A stretch of 13,829 bases of DNA from contig JBJHCR010000172.1 of assembly GCA_050486105.1 (NCBI GenBank), forward strand, positions 1 through 13,829, read 5' to 3'. The DNA comes from JAEXNA01 sp050486105. GTDB lineage: Bacteria > Vulcanimicrobiota > Xenobia > Xenobiales > JADMJV01. Positions 7,269 through 13,829 of the stretch are shown in pieces. A program made the translations under genes and the position numbers. How positions within the stretch are numbered: the first letter of the stretch is position 1; the number at the start of each line of letters is the position of its first letter. A model generated the notes under the pieces. The model ran no database searches and was not told the DNA's origin. It was given only the letters and a program-made list of their open reading frames with translations.

Positions 7269-8415
7269 TGGAACCGGCGATCGGGGTCCCTGGCTCCCAA
7301 AAGCAAGCTCTCCGTTGAGAGCTGGGCCAACTATGATGTCTGCCTGCCCAGTGTCAAAGACCTCCAGGTTCAGCACCTCTACCGCTCGCTTGATGTAGTT
7401 CTGGAGATGGAGGACAAGCTCCAGGAAGAAGTGTTCTTCTCGGTCTCGCATCTGCTCAATCTCGAGGTCGACCTGCTGTTCTTCGACACCACTAGCACCT
7501 ACTTCGAGATCGAGCGCGAGGACATGCCGACGGACCCCGAGGATGAAGCTTACGTTCTCCGCCGCCAAGGCTACTCCAAGGACAGTCTACCTGACCTCGC
7601 TCAGGTTGTTATTGGTCTTGCCGTCACACGGGAGGGCATTCCTATTCGGGTGTGGACCTGGCCGGGCAACACCGCCGACTTCACCCGCGTCGAGCAGGGC
7701 AGAGTGGATCTCATAGGCTGGAAGCTTGGCCGCGTCATCACGGTCCTTGACCGGGGTTTCACGTCTGAGTCTGAGGCCAACCTTCGCGAGCTTCAGAGGG
7801 CGGGTGGCCACTACATCATCGGCGAGAAGATGCAGGCTGGCAAGCCGATGGTCGAGGAGGCGCTCTCGCGAGCCGACTGCTACCAGTCGGTCACCCATAA
7901 CGTCGAGGTCAAGGAACTCGTCGTCGGTGACGGCGAAGCTCGTAAACGCTACGTTCTGGTCCGCAATCCCGAACAGCAGAAGAAGGACGAGCACGAGCGC
8001 AACAGCCTCGTTGAACGCCTGCAAGCCGAACTCGACGCCATCAAGAAGCTCGACAAGAGCGAGCCCTCCAAGGCGGTTTGCAAGCTCGTTTCCCACCAGA
8101 CCTTCGGACGCTACCTCAAGTTGGGCAAAGGCGGTTGGCCCAGGCTCGATAAGGCCAAGCTGGAGTCGGAGAAGCGTCTCGACGCCAAGGACCTGTTACT
8201 CACCTCTGACGACACGCTTTCCGCAGCCGACGTTGCTCTTGGATACAAACAGTTGCTGGAGGTCGAGTTTTATGCACCTGGATTATTTTGCCAGCCCATC
8301 CGGTGCCATACGCCAGCGCACCGAGACTCAGGCTGGGCAGTCCCGCCTGTTCCACGCCATCGGGGTCCCGGAGCCGCCACGATTCTTCCAGATCGACCCT
8401 CGCACTAGCGCATAG
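7269..8415 (+). pseudogene. IS1634/IS4-type transposase remnant
   Basis: An open frame from 7269 shows the middle of an IS1634-like DDE transposase: VQHLYRSLDVVLE, then FFDTTSTYFE (first catalytic Asp), QVVIGLAVTREGIPIRVWTWPGNTADF, and VLDRGFTSE (second Asp). It continues to YKQLLEVE near 8265, where the family normally goes on to the region with the catalytic Glu. Instead the frame breaks. The expected C-terminal sequence (AIRQRTETQAGQ, AIGVPEPPRFFQID) appears in the next frame and stops at 8415. So about 100 residues including the catalytic Glu seem to be deleted, with a frameshift. The N-terminal part is also missing, because a stop at 7266-7268 precedes the open region. It is an inactive fragment and I could not place its ends. 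Confidence 0.8.
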
Positions 8416-8613
8416 TCACAATGCGATCCGCGTCTCCCGACGAGCCGGGCTAGTACCCCTGCCATTTCACGCCCATTTTCTGTGTCTACGACTGTCGAAC
8501 TCGGGTGCTAGGAGAGCAGGCTTTGCAAGAAGATTTTCAACTTGGAGGCTTTTTGCGTAAATGCGTGGAGTAGTAGGGACACTGGACTGGGATGATTTTT
8601 TCACTCTGCGGGG

Positions 8614-8645
8614 AACAAAAATTGCCAGGGCGTACCCTGGCAATT
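8614..8645 (-). terminator. Rho-independent terminator of tracrRNA
   Basis: An 11-bp perfect stem, AATTGCCAGGG paired with CCCTGGCAATT (8620-8645), closes a UACG tetraloop on the minus strand. The stem's last two U residues and the next three make five U in a row, followed by GUU. It also forms the 3' hairpin of the tracrRNA. Confidence 0.88.
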
Positions 8646-8702
8646 CATTTTGTGGACATTTAGCCTTGTTAACAGCAGGGCCGCAGTCTCAAATGTGTTG
8701 AG
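8614..8702 (-). ncRNA. tracrRNA of the type II-C system
   Basis: tracrRNA pairs with the crRNA repeat, directs its processing and holds the crRNA in Cas9. On the minus strand 8668-8703 is an anti-repeat complementary to nearly the whole 36-nt repeat. The differences are a G opposite UU near one end, an A-C mismatch, a G-U wobble and unpaired last bases. Downstream, AACAAGGCUAAAUGUCC resembles the nexus of known tracrRNAs. A strong hairpin with a U-run follows (8614-8645), predicting an RNA of about 85-90 nt. It has its own promoter (8708-8736) with a predicted start near 8701, only about 37 nt from the cas9 start codon on the other strand. Confidence 0.9.
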
Positions 8703-8707
8703 CTTTA

Positions 8708-8736
8708 AAAATAAATGAATTTAGGAGGATTGTCAA
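8708..8736 (-). promoter_or_regulatory. tracrRNA promoter
   Basis: On the minus strand a perfect -35 TTGACA (8731-8736) is followed after 17 bp by TATTTT (8708-8713). The predicted start near 8701 coincides with the beginning of the anti-repeat. The promoter overlaps the cas9 ribosome binding site (8723-8728) on the other strand, and its -35 box ends 1 bp before the cas9 start codon. Confidence 0.75.
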
Positions 8737-8737
8737 T

Positions 8738-11700
8738 TTGAAGTGGCGTTTGGGGTTGGATTTGGGGGAAACATCCATCGGTTGGTGTGTCTTTGGATTA
8801 GGTCAAGACGGTAAAGAAGTAGAGTCTTTCCTCGATGCGGGTGTTCGGATATTTCCGAATGGTAGAGATCCTCAGTCGAAAGTTCCTTTAGCGGTGGCAA
8901 GGAGGTTGGCTCGCCAGAAGCGGCGGCAACTAGATAGACGCGGTAAGAGGCTTCACAAAGCGATTAGTCTATTAGAGAAATTCGGACTGATGCCCAAGGC
9001 CGGACCTGAAAGAGATGCGGTTTACCGGATAGATCCCTATCTCGCTCGGGCCAAGGCAGCCGAAGGAACGGCAACAGACCAAGAGCTTGGTAGAGCCTTG
9101 GCCCACTTGGCTAAACGTCGAGGGTTTAGAAGTAGTCGAAAGGACCTCACGGAGGACGAAAAAACTGGTGGTGTCCTGCGGGAGGGAATGTCAAAGTTAA
9201 AGGCCGAGTTGAATGGTAAGACCTTAGGTCAGTTGCTATGGAAATGGCAGCAGACCGATGGGGAAAGAGTAAGATTTCGGCGCGGTTCTGAGTATTATCC
9301 TGAGCGCTGGATGTACATCGCAGAGTTCGAAGCCATCAAAACGGCTAACCAGAAACGCCTCACTGAAGAGCAATGGAACGAGCTTGGTGAAGGAACTATC
9401 TTTTTTCAGCGTCAACTTCTGCCGGTTGAGCGCGGCAGATGCTCGGTCCGCAATGATTTGGAGCGTGCACCCCACTGTCTTCCTAGCTTCGAGCACTACC
9501 GACTTTGGGAAAACATCAATAATCTGCGCTGGTGCGATGAGGAAGGCAACGAAAAGGCTCTTGTCTCAGACCAAAGACACAAACTTTTTCAAACCATGTT
9601 GAAGAAGAAGGAGCTGAGCTTTCCCAATGCTTCAGCGAGAAAGCCCTTCGGCTTGGAACTTCCCGGATTCGTTTACTTTAACTTAGCCTCGGATGTTCGG
9701 CCTAAGCTCCAGGGATGTCCAATCGAAGTGGAATTCAATAAAGCGAAATTTCCCGAATGGTCTTCGCTTTCGTTGGAACAGAAGGATCACATAGTTGCTT
9801 TGCTATTGGATCTCGACCAGGTCTCTCGAGCGGAGCCTCTCGCAAAAGCCTTGGGTTTACGACTCGACTTTCAGGCTGGGTTCGAAAGGCGTCTTGAACA
9901 ATTAGCTGAGACTTGGTCGATGGAGTTAGAGACGCTTCAGAAGCTATTCAAGATTGTAGATGGTATAGGAACCCGAATAGGTTCCTACTGTCCTGAACTG
10001 TTGAGGGAGATCATTCCCTGGATGGCGGAAACGGCTTGCGGCCATCGACACGTAATCAGGGAGATTCTCGGGTACTCGCTTTTGGACAACGAGTGGAAAA
10101 ATTCAGCCCACTCTTTGCCTTACTACGGTGAGGTACTTACGAAGGCGGTAATGTTTGCGGACAAATCCGTGGGACCAGACGGACCGCCTGAAAAATTCTT
10201 TGGAAGGATCGGCAATCCCACTGTGCACCTAGCTCTCAATCAGGTAAGGCTCATTGTAAACGAACTGATCAAGCTCTATGGAAAACCAGCTCAAATTGTC
10301 GTGGAACTCACCCGAGAGCTCAAAATGGGGCAAAAGGCCAAAAGTGAGTTCGCCTTGGTGCAGAAAAAGAACAAGGCGCGGAACGACCGAGCAAGAGTGA
10401 AACTGGAAGAGTTGGGTCGAAGACTCAGCTACACCAATCTATTGAAGATGAAGCTCTGGGAGGAATTAACAGAGAACGGCGTCGGTAGTCACTGCATCTT
10501 TACAGGAAAGCCCATATCGCTATCGGAACTGTTCGCTTCTAACTCTTCGATTCAAATTGAGCATTTGCTACCTTTTTCTCGAACCTACGATGACGGCGTC
10601 TCCAACAAGATTCTCTGCTACCAAGAAGCCAACACTTTGAAGGGCAACAAATCACCCTTTGAAGCCTTTGGCGACGGGCGTCATGAACAAGAAGGTTACT
10701 ACTGGGAGAGAATTGTGAAAAGGGCTCAAGGGCTGCCTCCAAACAAGCGGTGGCGGTTACAAGAGAACGCTATGGAGTTGGCTGAGGATGACAGTTGGTT
10801 GGAGCGTCAACTCAGAGACACCGCCTACCTTTCAAGGCAGACGGTAATGTATCTTGGAGCGATATGCGACGATGTCTGGAGTGTGCCCGGTCGGCTTACA
10901 GCTTTTCTTCGGCGAGAGTGGCAGATGCATCCACTTCTGGGGAATGACAAGGAAAAGAATCGAGACGACTTACGCCATCACGCGCTCGATGCTTTCGTGG
11001 TTGGTCTCACGACCCGATCTCTACTTCAGTACATATCCAAAGCGAGCGCCAAGGGCAAACCCATTGCCAAAGAACTTCTTGACCGACACAAGAGTAAAGA
11101 TCTGCTGCCGCTGGCCGATTTGCGAGACGCTTTTGCGGCGCGACTTGACCAAATGATTGTTTCGTTCAAGCCGGACCGTGATGTGAATAAGAGGTTTTTC
11201 AAGGACACAGCCTACGGTGTCGTTCATGAGGATCAGGGACAAAGCCACAATTTAGTTGCGAGAGAGCCTGTGGAAGTCTTGAAGTCTGGTGCCGAGAGGG
11301 CTATCCGTGATCCGGTACTTGCTTCTGTTTTTGCATCTAATACCAACGCAAAAGAAGCTCAAGATGCGCTCAAAAATCTAGGGGTCGCCCGAGTGCGATC
11401 GCTTTCTTCAAATCGCAGTGTGGAAAGAATTCCTTCGGCTCCATATAAGGCCTACGCATTGGATGGATACGCGTGGTGTGACGTTTGGCTCATTCCCGAA
11501 AAGAAGCCAAGAGTCTTGGGTCGATTTGTTACTTATATTGAGGCGATTCGGCTCGAGAAAGGGGTCTTGAGTGTCAACGACCTTAAGCCACACCCCGCTG
11601 CAAAAAAACTCTTGCGACTTTGGAAGATGGATGCAATTAGGCTGGGCTCTACCCCGACTATCTACCGGGTCGTAAAGTTCAAAGCAACCCAGAATTCGAT

Positions 11701-11872
11701 AGTCTTTGAACCAATGAACCTTACTGGAGAAAAGGACAGTTATCACGTAAAGAAAAGCCTACCTTCCCTTATCAAGCAGGGCCTGGAAAAGGTGACATTA
11801 AATCCTTTGGGTAGGGAGGGTCACTATGTTTCACGTCATCGAGATCTCAAGTTACGGGGTGGCTCTTCGTAA
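8738..11872 (+). CDS. cas9: Cas9 endonuclease, compact type II-C
   Basis: RNA-guided DNA nuclease of 1044 residues, within the size range of type II-C orthologs. RuvC-I is LGLDLGETSIGW (D8). An arginine-rich bridge helix lies at about 51-76 (LAVARRLARQKRRQLDRRGK). The helical recognition lobe fills about 77-480. RuvC-II is IVVELTREL (E523). The HNH domain spans about 575-660 with IEHLLPFSRTYDDG, followed by NKILCYQEANTLKGNK; H609 is the catalytic His, with N623 and N632 conserved. RuvC-III is RHHALDAFVVG (H748, D751). The C-terminal PAM-interacting region is about 780-1044. The residue before H609 is Glu (E608) where many Cas9s have Asp. The start is TTG at 8738, set by AGGAGG 9 nt upstream and by RuvC-I beginning at residue 5. 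The 3' end overlaps cas1 by 47 bp. All nuclease motifs are present, so it is predicted active. Confidence 0.97.
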   Translation: MKWRLGLDLGETSIGWCVFGLGQDGKEVESFLDAGVRIFPNGRDPQSKVPLAVARRLARQKRRQLDRRGKRLHKAISLLEKFGLMPKAGPERDAVYRIDPYLARAKAAEGTATDQELGRALAHLAKRRGFRSSRKDLTEDEKTGGVLREGMSKLKAELNGKTLGQLLWKWQQTDGERVRFRRGSEYYPERWMYIAEFEAIKTANQKRLTEEQWNELGEGTIFFQRQLLPVERGRCSVRNDLERAPHCLPSFEHYRLWENINNLRWCDEEGNEKALVSDQRHKLFQTMLKKKELSFPNASARKPFGLELPGFVYFNLASDVRPKLQGCPIEVEFNKAKFPEWSSLSLEQKDHIVALLLDLDQVSRAEPLAKALGLRLDFQAGFERRLEQLAETWSMELETLQKLFKIVDGIGTRIGSYCPELLREIIPWMAETACGHRHVIREILGYSLLDNEWKNSAHSLPYYGEVLTKAVMFADKSVGPDGPPEKFFGRIGNPTVHLALNQVRLIVNELIKLYGKPAQIVVELTRELKMGQKAKSEFALVQKKNKARNDRARVKLEELGRRLSYTNLLKMKLWEELTENGVGSHCIFTGKPISLSELFASNSSIQIEHLLPFSRTYDDGVSNKILCYQEANTLKGNKSPFEAFGDGRHEQEGYYWERIVKRAQGLPPNKRWRLQENAMELAEDDSWLERQLRDTAYLSRQTVMYLGAICDDVWSVPGRLTAFLRREWQMHPLLGNDKEKNRDDLRHHALDAFVVGLTTRSLLQYISKASAKGKPIAKELLDRHKSKDLLPLADLRDAFAARLDQMIVSFKPDRDVNKRFFKDTAYGVVHEDQGQSHNLVAREPVEVLKSGAERAIRDPVLASVFASNTNAKEAQDALKNLGVARVRSLSSNRSVERIPSAPYKAYALDGYAWCDVWLIPEKKPRVLGRFVTYIEAIRLEKGVLSVNDLKPHPAAKKLLRLWKMDAIRLGSTPTIYRVVKFKATQNSIVFEPMNLTGEKDSYHVKKSLPSLIKQGLEKVTLNPLGREGHYVSRHRDLKLRGGSS

Positions 11873-12722
11873 AGAGCACGGCCACTTAGTAGTTTGCAAA
11901 GAGGGAGAAAAGAGCCGGGTGCCGCTAGACGACATCGCGGCTTTGATTATTTCTGGTGGTACTCAGCTTACCAGTGAGGTTCTGAAAGCCGTGTCGAAGC
12001 GGGGGGCTCCGATTGTGATATGTGACGAGGCCTATCTACCCTGCGCTATGATGTTGCCATGTTTTCAGCACCACCGAACTGTGGAAAACCTTGAAAATCA
12101 AATCAAGGCGACTCAACCTCTTCAAAAGCAGATGTGGGCGCGAATAGTGAGAGAGAAAATTCTTAACCAACTCAAGCTCCTCACAGACTCCGGTGTTGAA
12201 GAAGGCTTTTGTGCAAGAATAAAGCGATTGGCCGACTCTGTAAGGTCGGGTGATCCTGATAACAAGGAAGCTCAGGCGGCGATCTTATATTGGCCAAAGC
12301 TTTTTGGAGAAGGGTTCTATCGTAGACCTGAACGGCCCGGACTTAATGGTCTTCTGAACTATAGTTACGCCGTTCTGCGGGCGTCCACAGCACGGGCCGT
12401 ATCAGCCGTCGGGCTTCACCCGGCCCTCGGTATCTTCCACAGGAATCGAAAGAATCCGTTCTGCTTAGTGGATGATCTGATGGAACCTTTTCGAGTCCTG
12501 GCCGACTCCGTGGTCTATCAGCAATTTCTTCATCGCCTGAACATTGAAGACTTGACCCCAGAACTTAAGCTTGAACTTGTTAAGGTCTTGTACATGGACC
12601 AACAGACCTCCAGGGGAACGACCCCTGTATTTCAATGTATTCGGGATCTGGCTTTGTCGGTTTGCGAGAGCTATCGCAAGAAAAGCGAGGTGCTAGTCTT
12701 TCCTGAGTGGAAGCTGGCGTGA
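11826..12722 (+). CDS. cas1: Cas1 integrase, type II
   Basis: Cas1 with Cas2 integrates new spacers beside the leader. The 298-residue protein has the type II N-terminus (FHVIEISSYGVALR, then VPLDDIAALI). Probable metal ligands are E148 (NKEAQAAILYWPKLFG), H205 (HPALGIFHRNRKNPF) and E220 (LVDDLMEPFR). The start lies inside the cas9 3' end (47-bp overlap) with GGGAGGG 5 nt upstream of the ATG. It overlaps cas2 by 4 bp, so the three genes form one operon. Confidence 0.96.
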   Translation: MFHVIEISSYGVALRKEHGHLVVCKEGEKSRVPLDDIAALIISGGTQLTSEVLKAVSKRGAPIVICDEAYLPCAMMLPCFQHHRTVENLENQIKATQPLQKQMWARIVREKILNQLKLLTDSGVEEGFCARIKRLADSVRSGDPDNKEAQAAILYWPKLFGEGFYRRPERPGLNGLLNYSYAVLRASTARAVSAVGLHPALGIFHRNRKNPFCLVDDLMEPFRVLADSVVYQQFLHRLNIEDLTPELKLELVKVLYMDQQTSRGTTPVFQCIRDLALSVCESYRKKSEVLVFPEWKLA

Positions 12723-13048
12723 GTGAGTTGAGCGGTTACAGGGTTATGTGGATGGTAGTGATGTTCGACTTACCGACGCTCACGAAGCACCAGCGCACCG
12801 AGCACACCAAGTTTCGAAACTACTTGTTAAAGCAGGGCTTCCTGATGTGCCAACTCTCAGTGTATATGAGAGTGTTTCCGGGAAAAGAAGGCGTCAATAA
12901 GATAACTCGCAAAATTCGAGAAAATCGACCCAAGAAGGGCAAAATTACCCTTATTTCCATCACAGACAAACAGTACGAGAACATTATCACCTTTGAAGAT
13001 AGGATTGAGAGGCGTGAAAAAAATCCAGAACAATTGCGGCTCTTTTGA
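12719..13048 (+). CDS. cas2: Cas2, adaptation subunit
   Basis: A small ferredoxin-fold protein of 109 residues that dimerises and bridges two Cas1 dimers. The strand GYRVMWMVVMFDLP contains the conserved Asp (D17), followed by KFRNYLLKQGF, LSVYMRVF and the type II ending ITDKQYENIITF. I place the start at GTG 12719, which overlaps the cas1 stop as GTGA and puts the first strand at the usual distance. A GTG at 12707 in the same frame would add four residues. No csn2 or cas4 follows, which defines subtype II-C. Confidence 0.95.
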   Translation: MSELSGYRVMWMVVMFDLPTLTKHQRTEHTKFRNYLLKQGFLMCQLSVYMRVFPGKEGVNKITRKIRENRPKKGKITLISITDKQYENIITFEDRIERREKNPEQLRLF

Positions 13049-13077
13049 TCAGCACAGCAGGCGTTTTCTATGCACAT

Positions 13078-13115
13078 AAAAAGACCGGAACCCCGCTGTT
13101 ACTAAGATTCCGGTC
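13078..13115 (-). terminator. Terminator of the pre-crRNA transcript
   Basis: GACCGGAA (13083-13090) pairs with TTCCGGTC (13108-13115) around a 17-nt loop. On the minus strand the stem is followed directly by five T (13078-13082), whereas no T-run follows on the plus strand. It lies 5 bp beyond the leader-distal repeat, so it fits transcription of the array on the minus strand. Confidence 0.72.
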
Positions 13116-13120
13116 GATAC

Positions 13121-13684
13121 TCTTCAACACACTTGAGACTGCGGTCCTGCTGCAACAAGAAGTTGGTCGAAATCGGGGTGCGGCTGTCTTCAACACACTT
13201 GAGACTGCGGTCCTGCTGCAACAGGTAACGAAGCCGACAGAGAAGGGGCTGCTCTTCAACACACTTGAGACTGCGGTCCTGCTGCAACGGTCTAGGGGCG
13301 TTCGAAGAGCTGTACCGTTCTTCAACACACTTGAGACTGCGGTCCTGCTGCAACCTCCTGCGATTGCAAGCTCAAGGGAGATCGTCTTCAACACACTTGA
13401 GACTGCGGTCCTGCTGCAACGTATGCCGCTTATGTTCATTGGACTTTGTGTCTTCAACACACTTGAGACTGCGGTCCTGCTGCAACTCGCCACCGGTGAG
13501 AGTGGAGCTGTCGCCATCTTCAACACACTTGAGACTGCGGTCCTGCTGCAACTCACTTTCGTCCTTGGCTTTCTTGAGCCGTTCTTCAACACACTTGAGA
13601 CTGCGGTCCTGCTGCAACGATCTCGGAGCGGATCCAGTCGCGAGCTTCTCTTCAACACACTTGAGACTGCGGTCCTGCTGCAAC
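13121..13684 (-). CRISPR. CRISPR array, 9 repeats of 36 bp, 8 spacers of 30 bp
   Basis: The repeats start at 13121, 13187, 13253, 13319, 13385, 13451, 13517, 13583 and 13649 with a constant 66-bp period. All nine copies are identical and all eight spacers are exactly 30 bp. On the minus strand the repeat begins GTTGCAGCAGG and ends GTGTTGAAGA; GTTG at the 5' end is common in type II-C crRNA repeats. That strand is the one complementary to the tracrRNA anti-repeat, and the terminator at 13078-13115 is oriented the same way. The leader is therefore expected to the right of 13684, with the newest spacer at 13619-13648. Open frames across the array are artefacts of the repeats. Spacer origins cannot be judged without a search. 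Confidence 0.98.
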
Positions 13685-13829
13685 GCCTTCGAGAAGGCGA
13701 AGAGTAAGCGCTGTTTCGCCCTATAGATTTTTTCTAGATTCGTAGGAAGGACTTTTCATGCCCGTGATCAACCGGGTGCCATGAGCCAAGATCTCAACTT
13801 TTCTTCTACCTCTAGTCCCACTTCTAGCA
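13685..13829 (-). promoter_or_regulatory. Probable CRISPR leader
   Basis: This sequence abuts the repeat end that begins GTTG on the minus strand, so it should carry the pre-crRNA promoter and the Cas1-Cas2 integration signals. The part next to the array is rich in inverted repeats: GCCTT/AAGGC (13685-13698) and GGCGAA/TTCGCC (13696-13701 and 13715-13720). An AT-rich stretch (13721-13740) follows, with a weak minus-strand TATAGG near 13717-13722 as a possible -10. No good -35 is visible. No gene is seen in this stretch. Confidence 0.5.
13704..13719 (-). repeat. Right copy of the 16-bp inverted repeat, within the leader
   Basis: This is the exact inverted copy of 82-97, and it forms the loop and one arm of the GGCGAA/TTCGCC hairpin next to the array. 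The two copies face each other like terminal repeats of a 13.6-kb segment, but no flanking target duplication is seen. Confidence 0.7.

Noticed and set aside
7587..8096. 169-residue open frame on the minus strand
   Set aside because: It is antisense to the recognisable transposase remnant, has no identifiable motif, and is explained by the codon bias of that remnant.
8666..8694. A cas9 promoter (TTGTTA, 17 bp, TCAAAT) on the plus strand inside the anti-repeat
   Set aside because: Both boxes match only 4 of 6 bases and lie in sequence constrained by tracrRNA pairing. It is possible but too weak to list as a feature.
13049..13120. A csn2 or cas4 gene after cas2
   Set aside because: Only 72 bp separate cas2 from the first repeat, and the downstream flank holds no coding frame of that size, so the subtype is II-C rather than II-A or II-B.
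13121..13684. Plus-strand transcription of the array from a leader between cas2 and the first repeat
   Set aside because: The tracrRNA anti-repeat would then be identical rather than complementary to the crRNA, and the hairpin at 13078-13115 has its T-run on the minus strand only.
13045..13707. Long open frames across the CRISPR array on both strands
   Set aside because: The 66-bp period is a multiple of three, so a stop-free repeat keeps frames open. The translation is the same 12 residues repeated and is not a protein.

Overview
The window is a stretch of accessory bacterial DNA with moderate GC content. It is packed with defence and mobile-element genes, and nothing in it fixes the taxon. 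A type II-C CRISPR system, a HicA/HicB toxin-antitoxin, a DUF4297-HerA pair and two insertion sequences, with no housekeeping gene, suggest a defence island in a free-living or environmental bacterium.

Left half (minus strand, 1-5059): an old defence module. A 985-residue protein with a C-terminal nitrilase-like domain (2102-5059) is followed by a DUF4297-type nuclease gene broken by two frameshifts (728-1960). Next comes a HerA-type ATPase gene that ends soon after its nucleotide-binding core (75-719). Another gene starts at 24 and leaves the window. DUF4297 plus HerA is a known two-gene antiphage system; this copy looks decayed. The nitrilase-domain gene is intact and may be a separate system.

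Middle (5146-8415): an IS3-family element (about 5146-6797) has inserted into the HicB part of a fused hicA-hicB gene, whose promoter and likely operator survive at 7140-7182. To its right lies a truncated, internally deleted IS1634/IS4-type transposase pseudogene (7269-8415).

Right half (8614-13829): a complete compact type II-C CRISPR-Cas locus. cas9 (1044 aa), cas1 and cas2 are on the plus strand and overlap as one operon. The array has nine identical 36-bp repeats and eight 30-bp spacers. A tracrRNA gene lies immediately upstream of cas9 on the opposite strand, with its own promoter, an anti-repeat pairing with almost the whole repeat, a nexus-like element and a terminator. A terminator between cas2 and the array also points to the minus strand, so pre-crRNA and tracrRNA are both transcribed opposite to the cas genes. 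The tracrRNA promoter overlaps the cas9 ribosome binding site and start, suggesting coupled regulation.

The main points for follow-up are the antisense arrangement of tracrRNA and cas9, the uncharacterised compact Cas9 (with Glu in place of the usual HNH Asp), the large nitrilase-domain protein beside DUF4297-HerA, and a 16-bp perfect inverted repeat (35 bp imperfect) linking the truncated end of herA to the CRISPR leader.
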